Made by a program: the position numbers and the translations under genes. Positions 43,754-51,999 of a DNA stretch of 64,000 nt are shown here, piece after piece. Position 1 is the first letter of the stretch, and each line of letters starts with the position of its first letter. Source of the stretch: Rhizobiales bacterium Ga0077524. GTDB taxonomy: Bacteria > Pseudomonadota > Alphaproteobacteria > Rhizobiales > Hyphomicrobiaceae. The stretch lies in contig LNDR01000411.1 in assembly GCA_001464755.1 (NCBI GenBank), positions 1-64,000 of the forward strand, written 5' to 3'. Below the pieces are notes generated by a model. That model was not told where the DNA came from. It made no database searches and saw nothing but the letters and a program-made list of their open reading frames with translations.

Positions 43754-44246
43754 GCCCGTCCCCCTCCTGTCACCTCACGGCCAAACCCGCCATGCTCTAA
43801 GCCCCCGCCAACGCCGTCCCGACTGAAGTAGCTCCTTCAATGTGGTCGCGACTGGGCAGATTGGAAGCCACGCAACCAGCGAGTCGCTTCGCAGCGTTCG
43901 CCGATCACCTTCTGCTCTAGCCGCAACACGCTCTCGGCGCCAGGACGTCGTCCCCAGCCATGAGCAAGCCCGATTACACTGCAGCTCGAGACGGCAAACT
44001 GTCCGAATCCATAGTCTGTCGTAGCGCCAATCTGGCTAGTGCGCCCAAACCGTCCCCGACAACCCAAAAGGTTTGTGTGTAGAGAGATGATTGCCTCACA
44101 ACTCAAACACGGACTATTGTTCAGCCGCCACGCACAGGCGCGCGGCGCGCACGGTGCTGCGCGCACCACTTGTGCTGGTCAGGGTTCTTCAGACCGGGAG
44201 AGCGGCACTGGACCTTGAGAGGCATGAATGATCGAAGGGGCCAGAG
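43754..44246. other. Intergenic region upstream of mscL
   Basis: About 490 bases. A minus-strand 110-codon frame (43837-44169) crosses it, but its composition is irregular (many Cys, Arg, Ser) and I recognise no family, so I do not call it a gene. The promoters of the DUF4212 operon and of mscL lie here. Confidence 0.4.
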
Positions 44247-44654
44247 ATGTCGCTACTATCGGAATTCCGTGAGTTTGCCCTGAAGGGCAATGTCGTCGAT
44301 CTCGCCGTGGGCGTCATCGTCGGCGCAGCATTCGGCAAGATCGTCGATTCGCTCGTCAAGAACGTGCTGATGCCGCCCATCGGCTACATGATCGGCGGCG
44401 TCAACTTCGCTGAACTCGCCATCAACATGCCAACGCCGACCGGCAAGCCCGTGCTCCTGAAGTACGGTGAGTTCATCCAGACGATTATCGACTTTGCGAT
44501 CATCGCATTCGTGCTCTTCATGGTGATCAAGGCGATCAACATGGCCAAGAAGCGCTTCGAGAAGCAGCAGGCAACTGCACCTCCAGCGCCGCCAGCACCG
44601 AGCGAGGTCTACCTCAAGGAGATCCGCGACGCCCTGGTCGCCGGCAAGCGCTGA
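44247..44654 (+). CDS. mscL: Large-conductance mechanosensitive channel
   Basis: The 135-residue MscL forms a homopentameric inner-membrane pore that opens under membrane tension to relieve hypo-osmotic shock. The N-terminal helix ([33 protein letters not shown]), the second helix ([23 protein letters not shown]) and the C-terminal bundle (YLKEIRDAL) are all present. Length is typical. It converges on the radical SAM gene. Confidence 0.98.
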   Translation: MSLLSEFREFALKGNVVDLAVGVIVGAAFGKIVDSLVKNVLMPPIGYMIGGVNFAELAINMPTPTGKPVLLKYGEFIQTIIDFAIIAFVLFMVIKAINMAKKRFEKQQATAPPAPPAPSEVYLKEIRDALVAGKR

Positions 44655-44679
44655 TACAGCCACATTGTCAATGTTGAGC

Positions 44680-44711
44680 ACCCGGCCGTTCCAGCGTGGG
44701 ATCGGCCGGGT
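44680..44711. terminator. Shared hairpin between convergent mscL and radical SAM genes
   Basis: ACCCGGCCG pairs with CGGCCGGGT around a 14-base loop, 25 bases after mscL and 24 bases beyond the radical SAM stop. The symmetrical place between convergent genes fits a bidirectional terminator, though no long T-run follows on either strand. Confidence 0.6.
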
Positions 44712-44735
44712 GAAGGTGGCCCCGCGAGCGCACTG

Positions 44736-45821
44736 TCAGGAGCAGCTGCCGCCGCCGAGCACACAAAACTTCGCGCAGTGAGGATGACAGAGCTTAACCG
44801 CCCCGTCGGCAAACATGCCTTTGTTCGCGGACGCTGCCTCGCCGAAGGTCGCACCCATCTCGAACGCCGGCTCGTAGGGCAGTAGCGTACAAGGCAGCAC
44901 GACCGGCCCTGCCGCCCCTCTCCGCTTCACGACCATGCGGCTCGTCGCACACATCATGTCTTGCGGCCGCTTGTCGAGGATACCCCAGCACCGGGTCGTG
45001 ATCTCCGGCACCTCGCGGCTTCCATCCATTTCAGGCAACAGCATCATCTGCTTCGGATTGGCCGGATCAATCCGCCACCCGCGGCTGGCGACCAGCGCTG
45101 CATAGCCGTTGCGCTCCTCGGCTTCCGGCTCATTCCAGCACGTTCGCCCCGCGACAGCGATCTCAAAGCCATTGGCATTGAGCCAGTCGATCCCCGCAAT
45201 CGCCTTCGCCCACGTGTTGGCGCCGCGCTCGGCCTCGTGCAGCTCTCGCGAGGAGTGATCGAGGCTGACCCGCAGCCGCAGGCGCGCGCCATGCTGCTCC
45301 TTGAGCGCGAGCAGCCCGCGCTTGATAGGAGCCCGCTGCATCGGCTGCATGGCGTTGGTGAGCACGAGCACGTCGAAGCCCCGGTCGAGCGTCGCTCCAA
45401 GCATCGCAAGGAAATCCGGATTCATGAACGGCTCGCCACCTGTAAACCCGATCTCGCGTGTGCCGTGTCCATCTCTGAGCAATTCATCCAGAAGCTGCGT
45501 CACCTCTACCGCACTGATGTAGGCGAGGCGGTCGTTCGATGGGCTCGAGTCGATGTAGCAGTTTGCGCAGGTGATGTTGCAGAGTGTTCCTGTGTTGAAC
45601 CACACGGTCTCGAGCTTTTCGAGCGGTACGCTCGCGCGCTGCTCGCCCGAGGCTGTGACATCGGGATGCTCGAATTTCGCAAGGCTGGCCAGACCCAAGT
45701 CATGGCTGGGCTGAGTCACTGTGAAACGTCCCCTGATTGTGGTTTGAGCGACGCTTTTCGCGTCTTCCCCGTATTGATCCGACGTTCGCGTACCATGCCG
45801 GCGGGTGGACGCGGTACTCAC
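44736..45821 (-). CDS. Radical SAM protein of unknown function, downstream of selD
   Basis: The 361-codon frame has the radical SAM cluster motif CNITCANCY (CxxxCxxC) near residue 82, the GGEPF motif (GFTGGEPFMNP) and further barrel strands. The C-terminus adds cysteines in RCWGILDKRPQDMMC, VVLPCTLL and finally LCHPHCAKFCVLGGGSC, which could hold a second iron-sulfur cluster. It starts (GTG 45821) 7 bases after the selD stop; a better ribosome site (AGGGGA) precedes GTG 45719, which would give 327 residues and still contain the whole core. Co-transcription with selD suggests a role in selenium use, but I do not recognise the family. Confidence 0.8.
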   Translation of the reverse strand: MSTASTRRHGTRTSDQYGEDAKSVAQTTIRGRFTVTQPSHDLGLASLAKFEHPDVTASGEQRASVPLEKLETVWFNTGTLCNITCANCYIDSSPSNDRLAYISAVEVTQLLDELLRDGHGTREIGFTGGEPFMNPDFLAMLGATLDRGFDVLVLTNAMQPMQRAPIKRGLLALKEQHGARLRLRVSLDHSSRELHEAERGANTWAKAIAGIDWLNANGFEIAVAGRTCWNEPEAEERNGYAALVASRGWRIDPANPKQMMLLPEMDGSREVPEITTRCWGILDKRPQDMMCATSRMVVKRRGAAGPVVLPCTLLPYEPAFEMGATFGEAASANKGMFADGAVKLCHPHCAKFCVLGGGSCS

Positions 45822-45828
45822 GATGACT

Positions 45829-48135
45829 TTATTGCGCCGTGAGCGGCGAGAGTGAGGCGCCGCGCAGAGCGGTGCCGGCCAATTCCGGCAGGACCACCGC
45901 GGACTTCACCACGACGCGAACGGCGGCGTTCAGCGCTTTCCCTTGACCACGCTCCACGACACCGATGGCCGCGGCCTCGACCCCCGCCTGCGCCATGGCC
46001 GCTAGCAGAGGTTCAACGACCTCGGGCGATATGCCAGCGAGCAACCCGCCCGACGTTTGCGGATCGAGCAGCAATGCCAGCGCGGCTTCCTCGTCGCCCA
46101 CTTCGAGCGCCATCTTGTCCCGGAACGCCAAGTTTTCAGCGAGCAGGCTCGACCGTACACCACTGGCGATCAATCTATCGACCCCCTCGTACCGCATGCA
46201 CTGCGCAAGCCCGATCGTCGCCCGACCGCTCGTCGCCTCGAGCATCTCCGTCAAGTGACCGGCCAAGCCAAAGCCTGTGACGTCTGTCACACCTGTGGCC
46301 CCGTGCTCACGCAGCACCCGCGCCGCAACCGAGCTGGATGCCCGCATCCCGGCAAGCGCTGCCGCCACCTCTCTCGCCTTCGCTAACCTGCGCATCCACC
46401 CGGCGAAGATAATCCCTGTCCCGAGCGGTTTGGTCAGCACCAGCACCTCGCCGCCTTTGAGCCCACCCTTGAGCCAGAACTGATCTCGAGCCACCGCTCC
46501 CGAGATGAAGAAGCCGATACTGATCTGCTCGGCGCGTGCCGTGTGCCCACCGACGACCGGAACGCCCTCGCGACCAAGCACCGCTCGGGCGCCCGCGAGA
46601 AGCTGAAAAAGGTCATCCTCCTGAAGGTGTGCCGCAGCTGATGGCAAGCCCGCCAGCGCCAACGCATGGTCGGGCTTTGCACCTTTCGCCAGGATGTCAC
46701 TCAGGGCATGCGCCGCCGCAATTTCTCCGAGCACGTAGGGCTCCGGCCAGATTGCCGGGAAGTGATCGATGCTCTCCACGCGCAGCGCGTCGCCCCCGAG
46801 ATCGAGCAGTGCTGCGTCGTCGCGAGGTGCCAGGTTGCGTACCCGGTCAGCTGGCCCCGTCTCGGCGCTGGCCGCGAACCGCGCAAGCGCCCTTGCCAAC
46901 GGTGCAGGGCCGAGCTTGGCCGCGCACCCGGCACAAAGGATGCTGTCCGATGCCTCCGACATCCCATGCATCGGATCGGGTAGATCCTGGAATTTCCGCA
47001 TGAAGGTCCGGTCGATATGGTCCTTCAGTCGCCACGCCCAGCGCCCGCCGGCCGCAAACGCGCCTCTCGACGCAATCGCTGTGGTGCCGCCACACGACAA
47101 GAGAGTCAGGAACTGCTTTTGCGGCACGAACGGCTCGGCAGTCATTCCACGCGCTCGCAAACGCAGATTACGAGTGAGCGGCGGCGCCTGGCGCACGGCG
47201 AACACGCCAGCTTTCTCCCTCGGGTGCTCCAGAACGGTCGCGCAGTCCCCGACCGCGAAGATGTCGCTCTCCCCGACCACCTGCAGGGTTGGCTCGACCG
47301 CCAGGAACCCCCGGGGATCGAGGCTTAGCCCGGTTCCGGCAAACCAGCCCGGCGCCGCCGCCTTAGTCGTCACGAGAGTTGCGTCACTCAGGATCTCGCG
47401 TCCACTTGCAAGGCGCACCCGATCCCGGTCGACCGCCACCGCGGCATCGCCTTCGACCAATGTGACACCAGCACGGACCAACTCCCTCCTCGCCAAGCCT
47501 CGCGCCCCTGGGTTGTGGCTCGCGAGAAGCGTTCCGCTACCGATCAAGGCGAAGCTGAAATCGCCGGCCCCTATCCCATGAGCCGGCCCGAGCTGTCTCA
47601 ATCTATGTCGGATCGCCAGGACCAGCTCGAACCCGGCTGCCCCCGTTCCGATAACCGCGATCCGTCGCGGTCCGCCCTTCCCGAGTGCGCGGGCCTCCAG
47701 CGCCTTCCAGCGTGGTGCGAACGTCGAGACCGGCTTCACCGCGACGGCATGAAGGTCGGCACCTGCGATATCCCCCACCGAGGGTGTTATTCCGGTATCG
47801 ATGGATAGAATATTGAACGCAATCGGCGGCCGTCCTAGGATGTGGACCTGGTTCAGCTTTGTATCGACGCCGTTGGCAGTCCCGTGAATGAGGCGGGCAC
47901 CGGCGAAATGCGCGAGACGGACGAGATCGATGTGGCAACCATCGATATCGTAGTGACCGGCAACGTATCCTGGCAGCATCCCCGAGTAGGGGGCGTCGAG
48001 TTCTTTGGCCACAAGGACGACATCGAGCCCTGGCTCAGGCGCCATGGCGAGTTCGCGAAGAACCCCTACGTGGGCGTGCCCCCCCCCGACGAGCACGAGG
48101 CGTCGTTCAACGCGGCCTGGAGGGTTGGAATGCAT
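45829..48135 (-). CDS. selD: Selenide, water dikinase fused to a TIGR03169-like pyridine nucleotide oxidoreductase
   Basis: ATG 48135 (GGAGGAG upstream) gives 768 residues. Residues 1-370 are an FAD/NAD oxidoreductase related to NDH-2 (LVLVGGGHAHVGVLRELA, AVIGTGAAGFELVLA, IFAVGDCA). Residues from about 410 are SelD, which makes selenophosphate from selenide and ATP: catalytic LCAGCAAKLGP, DDAALLDLGG, AAAHALSDILAKGA, VGGHTARAEQ and the C-terminal DPQTSGGLLAG. SelD fusions of this type are known, and the flavoprotein may reduce or guard the selenium substrate. Selenophosphate feeds selenocysteine, selenouridine or other selenium products. Confidence 0.93.
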   Translation of the reverse strand: MHSNPPGRVERRLVLVGGGHAHVGVLRELAMAPEPGLDVVLVAKELDAPYSGMLPGYVAGHYDIDGCHIDLVRLAHFAGARLIHGTANGVDTKLNQVHILGRPPIAFNILSIDTGITPSVGDIAGADLHAVAVKPVSTFAPRWKALEARALGKGGPRRIAVIGTGAAGFELVLAIRHRLRQLGPAHGIGAGDFSFALIGSGTLLASHNPGARGLARRELVRAGVTLVEGDAAVAVDRDRVRLASGREILSDATLVTTKAAAPGWFAGTGLSLDPRGFLAVEPTLQVVGESDIFAVGDCATVLEHPREKAGVFAVRQAPPLTRNLRLRARGMTAEPFVPQKQFLTLLSCGGTTAIASRGAFAAGGRWAWRLKDHIDRTFMRKFQDLPDPMHGMSEASDSILCAGCAAKLGPAPLARALARFAASAETGPADRVRNLAPRDDAALLDLGGDALRVESIDHFPAIWPEPYVLGEIAAAHALSDILAKGAKPDHALALAGLPSAAAHLQEDDLFQLLAGARAVLGREGVPVVGGHTARAEQISIGFFISGAVARDQFWLKGGLKGGEVLVLTKPLGTGIIFAGWMRRLAKAREVAAALAGMRASSSVAARVLREHGATGVTDVTGFGLAGHLTEMLEATSGRATIGLAQCMRYEGVDRLIASGVRSSLLAENLAFRDKMALEVGDEEAALALLLDPQTSGGLLAGISPEVVEPLLAAMAQAGVEAAAIGVVERGQGKALNAAVRVVVKSAVVLPELAGTALRGASLSPLTAQ

Positions 48136-48375
48136 ATGGGATGGCTCCTCCGGCAGCAGCACACGCGACGTGGCTTACGCGTGGCACACCGGTGGAGACC
48201 AGGATTTCAGCACTCTTGGGGAGTGAACGCATATTGGCGCGGTCTTCGCCACATCAGCCCATCACGGCAGGCAACGCGGCCCACCGGTACGCCACTGGAT
48301 CGTCCGATGCAAGGGTCGCAGTGGTCGGGAGCCAATGACAGCGCCGTTCCGGCGCCCGCGGTTCCCGATCCCGCA

Positions 48376-48855
48376 TCATTTCGAGGAGGGATAGGCCTCC
48401 ACAAGTTGCATCAACGCCTCGGTCAGGGCTGGAACATCCTGGCCATTGAACGCGCGGCGAAGACGTTCCTCGGCGCGTTGCGCAGCAGGCTCGACCTCGC
48501 CGAGAAGGGCCTCGCCTTCGTCGGTGAGCCGCACCGCATAGGCACGTGCATCAAGACGCGTCCGCTTGCGCTTGATCAAGCCACGCCGCAGGAGTCGCTT
48601 GACGATTTCGGCAACCGTCGAGCGATCTATGCCGGTTACCTGCACCAGTCCCGTTTGGCTGATGTCGCGATTGTTGGCTACGGCGATCAACACGGCGAAC
48701 TGCCGCGTCGTCAGCCCGGTTTTGCCCGCTTCCTCGTTGAACACGCTGTCGGCGACTTGGCAGGCCCGGTGCAGAAGATGCGTGATAGACGTAGTCAAGG
48801 CTGCCTTGGGTTCCTCCCCCGTCATTGTCTTGGGCTCCGTTGGTCTTGTGAGCAT
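48376..48855 (-). CDS. MarR family transcriptional regulator
   Basis: ATG 48855 with AGGAGG upstream gives 159 residues. The winged helix-turn-helix is clear: LTTRQFAVLIAVANNRDISQTGLVQVTGIDRSTVAEIVKRLLRRGLIKRKRTRLDARAYAVRLTDEG. MarR proteins are dimeric, usually repressors released by small aromatic ligands. It lies 240 bases downstream of the selD start on the same strand and diverges from the LysR gene over about 200 bases. Targets cannot be read directly; the LysR or its own promoter are candidates. Confidence 0.93.
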   Translation of the reverse strand: MLTRPTEPKTMTGEEPKAALTTSITHLLHRACQVADSVFNEEAGKTGLTTRQFAVLIAVANNRDISQTGLVQVTGIDRSTVAEIVKRLLRRGLIKRKRTRLDARAYAVRLTDEGEALLGEVEPAAQRAEERLRRAFNGQDVPALTEALMQLVEAYPSSK

Positions 48856-49054
48856 GGGGCCTCCTGGTATTTGCGCCGGCACGTGGGCACTTCACCTCAC
48901 ATGCGGACCGACGGAGGCGCTGACAATGCGCCCCCTCAAACGTGCACCGTTCTCAATGACCCGCCCCCGCTCTTGGGCTACCGCAAGTCAAACGGCCACA
49001 TTCCTGGTAACGTGCCCGTGATCAGTTCTCGTCGCCAGTGGCAAAGATTGTACA

Positions 49055-49948
49055 ATGGGTGTTAAAAGTCGTTCAGTCCGTCTCGATTGGGAGGACCTTC
49101 GGGTTCTAATCGAATTGGCGCGCCGGGGCAGCTTGTCGGCGACGGCACGAGCGCTCGGTGTGACGCACGTCACGGTCAGCCGACGTATCGCCAATCTCGA
49201 AACGGATCTCGCGCAACCGCTCTTCACGCGAGAGTCCGGCCGATACGTGTTGACCGAGGCCGGCAAACGCATTCTCGAGTTGGCTAGCCCGATGGCCGAC
49301 CGGGCAGAGGCGATCGTACGTATCGTCTCTGGCTTCCACGCCAAAGTCGCGGGCGCAGTCCGCATAACCGCTACCGAGGCGGTAGGCGTATACGTTGTAA
49401 TGCCCGCCCTCAAGGAAATTCGTCAGCAATATCCAGATCTCGATCTCGATCTGCGGATCAGTCAGCAGAACTTGAACCTCGCTCGAAGCGACGCCGACGT
49501 TGCCGTTCGTCTGTCCGAACCGGCGGCGGATTCAGGGCTGTTCGGTTTTAAGGTCACCGAACTCGCCTACCATCTCTACGGTGCCCGCAGTTACGTCGAC
49601 GCGCGCAAGCCCGAACTCTTCGAGTACATCGGCTACGCTCCCGAATTCGCGACATGGCCTGAGGCCCAGGCACTCGATCGTATCGCACGCGGCGGTCGAA
49701 CCGCGGTGCGCATCAATCATCTCGGCAATCGGATCGAGGCGACCCGGCTTGGCCTCGGCCTTTCGCTCCTGCCGGCACAGATGGCCGAGCCATGGCCCGA
49801 GCTGGTCCGCGTCTCCCGCGGCGCTCCGATTATGAAGCGCGACGTCTGGGTCCTCATGCACCAGGATTTGAAGGACGTTCCACGCATAACGGTGTGCTTC
49901 GACCTTCTCGTCGAGACCATCAGAACGCGTTACGCAGGTGAAAACTGA
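49055..49948 (+). CDS. LysR family transcriptional regulator
   Basis: A 297-residue LysR-type protein: winged helix at the N-terminus (LRVLIELARRGSLSATARALGVTHVTVSRRIANLETDLAQPLFTR) followed by the effector domain with GAVRITATEAVGVYVVMPAL and GLGLSLLPAQMA. It is followed after 117 bases by the MBL-fold gene on the same strand, which it may regulate, and diverges from the MarR gene. Confidence 0.95.
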   Translation: MGVKSRSVRLDWEDLRVLIELARRGSLSATARALGVTHVTVSRRIANLETDLAQPLFTRESGRYVLTEAGKRILELASPMADRAEAIVRIVSGFHAKVAGAVRITATEAVGVYVVMPALKEIRQQYPDLDLDLRISQQNLNLARSDADVAVRLSEPAADSGLFGFKVTELAYHLYGARSYVDARKPELFEYIGYAPEFATWPEAQALDRIARGGRTAVRINHLGNRIEATRLGLGLSLLPAQMAEPWPELVRVSRGAPIMKRDVWVLMHQDLKDVPRITVCFDLLVETIRTRYAGEN

Positions 49949-50065
49949 GCCGGTCGCTGCGCCATCGCGCCGAACCGCTCTGGACAAGCCACCGCGAAGG
50001 CGCAATCGTGCCTCGGGACCGGGGAGATACGCACCCCTCGTGCACACATTTCAGGGAGACCGCCC

Positions 50066-50941
50066 ATGAGCACCGCCATCGAGCTCGGCGACATTAAGAT
50101 TCGACGCATTGTCGAGCAGGAGGCCCCGTTCTTTCCCGTGCACGATTTTTTTCCGAAGTTTACCAAGGAGATGATGACCGAGAACAGTCATTGGCTGCAG
50201 CCGCGCTTTGTCGACAACAACGGCATGCTGGTGCTTTGCATCCAAAGCTACGTCATCGAGACTCCGCATCACAAAATCCTGGTCGACACCTGCGTGGGCA
50301 ACCACAAACCGCGCCCACACCGGCCGTTCTGGAACATGATGGAGTCCGACCGATACGAGAGGAGCCTCGCTGCAGCCGGCCTCACCGTGAACGACATCGA
50401 CTTCGTGATGTGCACCCATCTCCACGTCGACCATGTCGGCTGGAATACGCGCCTCGAGAATGGCCGCTGGGTTCCGACATTTCCCAAGGCGCGCTACATC
50501 TTTTCCGACCGGGAACTCGAGTTCTGGACAGCGCGTCACAAGCAGAACCCCGAGGCCGCTGCGTGGATTACCGACAGCGTCTTGCCTGTCGTCGAGGCAG
50601 GACGTGTCGACATCGTCAAGAGCGACTACGCATTCAACGATCACGTTCAACTGGTTCCAGCGCCTGGGCACACCATCGATCAGTACAATGTCCTCGCTGG
50701 CAAGGCTGGACACGATGCCCTTGTTACAGGCGACATGGTGCATTCGCCGATCCAGGTCCGCTATCCCGAGATCGGCATGATGTCGGATTGGGATTCCAAA
50801 ATCGCCGGCGAGACGCGCAATCGACTGTTCTCGCGCTTCTGCGATACCTCGACGCTGATCTGCACCGGCCACTTCCCGTCGCCCTCAGCAGGCCGCATCA
50901 CCCGCGACAAGGCAGGACACTTCAAATTCGTCGAAGCGTAG
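50066..50941 (+). CDS. MBL-fold metallohydrolase
   Basis: ATG 50066 follows AGGGAG. The 291-residue protein has the metallo-beta-lactamase-fold metal motif THLHVDHVG, then PAPGHTIDQ, TGDMVHSP and the final TGHFPSP histidine. The pattern resembles lactonase/AttM-like or uncharacterised hydrolases with two zinc ions. Substrate unknown. It is in line with the LysR gene and probably under its control. Confidence 0.93.
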   Translation: MSTAIELGDIKIRRIVEQEAPFFPVHDFFPKFTKEMMTENSHWLQPRFVDNNGMLVLCIQSYVIETPHHKILVDTCVGNHKPRPHRPFWNMMESDRYERSLAAAGLTVNDIDFVMCTHLHVDHVGWNTRLENGRWVPTFPKARYIFSDRELEFWTARHKQNPEAAAWITDSVLPVVEAGRVDIVKSDYAFNDHVQLVPAPGHTIDQYNVLAGKAGHDALVTGDMVHSPIQVRYPEIGMMSDWDSKIAGETRNRLFSRFCDTSTLICTGHFPSPSAGRITRDKAGHFKFVEA

Positions 50942-51048
50942 GGCGCACCGCACTCGATTCGACAGCAGCAGATTTCCCTCGGACACCCGATGGCGAGATC
51001 GAGTGCACCTCGGAGGCACCGCACCCAAGTCGGATCGCAGCGACGGCC

Positions 51049-51966
51049 TCAGCCGAGTGCCGTCGCGACGACCCACCAGCCGGGCCGCGCCGCCGCAAGG
51101 TGTCGCGCGCCCTCCTGCGCGGCTTCGGACGAGGCGAAGAGCGAAAAGCACGTCGGCCCGCTCCCGGACATCCGAGCGAGCAGCGACCCATCGAGTTCGG
51201 AGAGGCGCGCTCTCACATCGGCCACCTCGGGACACATTAGGCTGGCCACCACCTCGAGATCGTTGCCGCGATCGGCCAGATAGCCGAGCAGTACGGCCAG
51301 ATCTGCGAACCTCGGAGGCGCGGTCTCCCGCGTCGGTCTTCCTCCGGCCTTCAACGGGCCCGCACCCAGTGCGGTGAAGACATCGCCTGTCGCCAGCGGC
51401 ACCCGCGGATTTGCCAGTACTGCCCAGAGCAACGGCAAATTCGGCACGGCGACGACCCGCTCTCCCAGACCACTCATTATTGCTGCCGAACGTCCGAGGC
51501 AGACCGGGACATCAGCCCCTAGCGACGCCGCGAGCCCCATCCAGTCTATCTCGTCGGCCAAGCTTGCATTTGCCCGCCGCAACAGACGCAATGCGGCCGC
51601 CGCATCTGCCGATCCGCCGCCTATGCCTGCCGCGATCGGCAGCCTTTTCTCCAGCCGGAATGTACCTGTCTGCAGTTGCGGCACCTTTGTCGAGGCGGCG
51701 ATGGCAGCCCTCGCCACAAGGTTCGCGCCCTCCCCCGCCTCGGTGAGGGCGCCGGCCCCAGGCCCCGTCGTCTCCAGGCGAAAGGCCCCGCCCGGCTTGA
51801 GGCTGACCACGTCCCCAGCTTCGGCGTCGGCGAACACCACTAGGCTCTCGATCTCGTGGTATCCGTCCGGTCGACGCCCGTGGACGGTCAGCGTCAGATT
51901 GACCTTGGCAGGAGCCGCCTCGACCAGCGAGCCCTGCGCGTTTCCTCGGCTGACCAAGATCGACAC
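51049..51966 (-). CDS. ispE: 4-diphosphocytidyl-2-C-methyl-D-erythritol kinase
   Basis: IspE is a GHMP kinase in the MEP route to isoprenoids; it phosphorylates the 2-position of CDP-methylerythritol with ATP. The 305-residue product shows APAKVNLTLTVHGRRPDGYHEIESLV, the ATP-binding loop LPIAAGIGGGSADAAAAL, the ADVPVCLGR segment and the C-terminal RMSGSGPTCFSLF. It begins 33 bases after the TPR gene with which it is probably co-transcribed. The annotated start is GTG with GGAGG very close, so the exact start is a little uncertain. Confidence 0.96.
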   Translation of the reverse strand: MSILVSRGNAQGSLVEAAPAKVNLTLTVHGRRPDGYHEIESLVVFADAEAGDVVSLKPGGAFRLETTGPGAGALTEAGEGANLVARAAIAASTKVPQLQTGTFRLEKRLPIAAGIGGGSADAAAALRLLRRANASLADEIDWMGLAASLGADVPVCLGRSAAIMSGLGERVVAVPNLPLLWAVLANPRVPLATGDVFTALGAGPLKAGGRPTRETAPPRFADLAVLLGYLADRGNDLEVVASLMCPEVADVRARLSELDGSLLARMSGSGPTCFSLFASSEAAQEGARHLAAARPGWWVVATALG

Positions 51967-51999
51967 GCCTCCGGCTCGCGTGAGACCATCTCTTCGGGC

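Noticed and set aside
43837-44169. 110-codon minus-strand ORF upstream of mscL
   Set aside because: Odd composition, no family match and no clear ribosome site.
44680-44738. TGA stop of the radical SAM gene as another selenocysteine codon, with the nearby hairpin as SECIS
   Set aside because: The hairpin loop is 14 bases, begins 33 bases downstream and does not have G in its first two positions. It lies midway between convergent genes, and the extension past TGA shows no protein-like sequence.
47842-49065. 407-codon plus-strand ORF
   Set aside because: It runs antisense to the selD start and the MarR gene and has no domain or good start.
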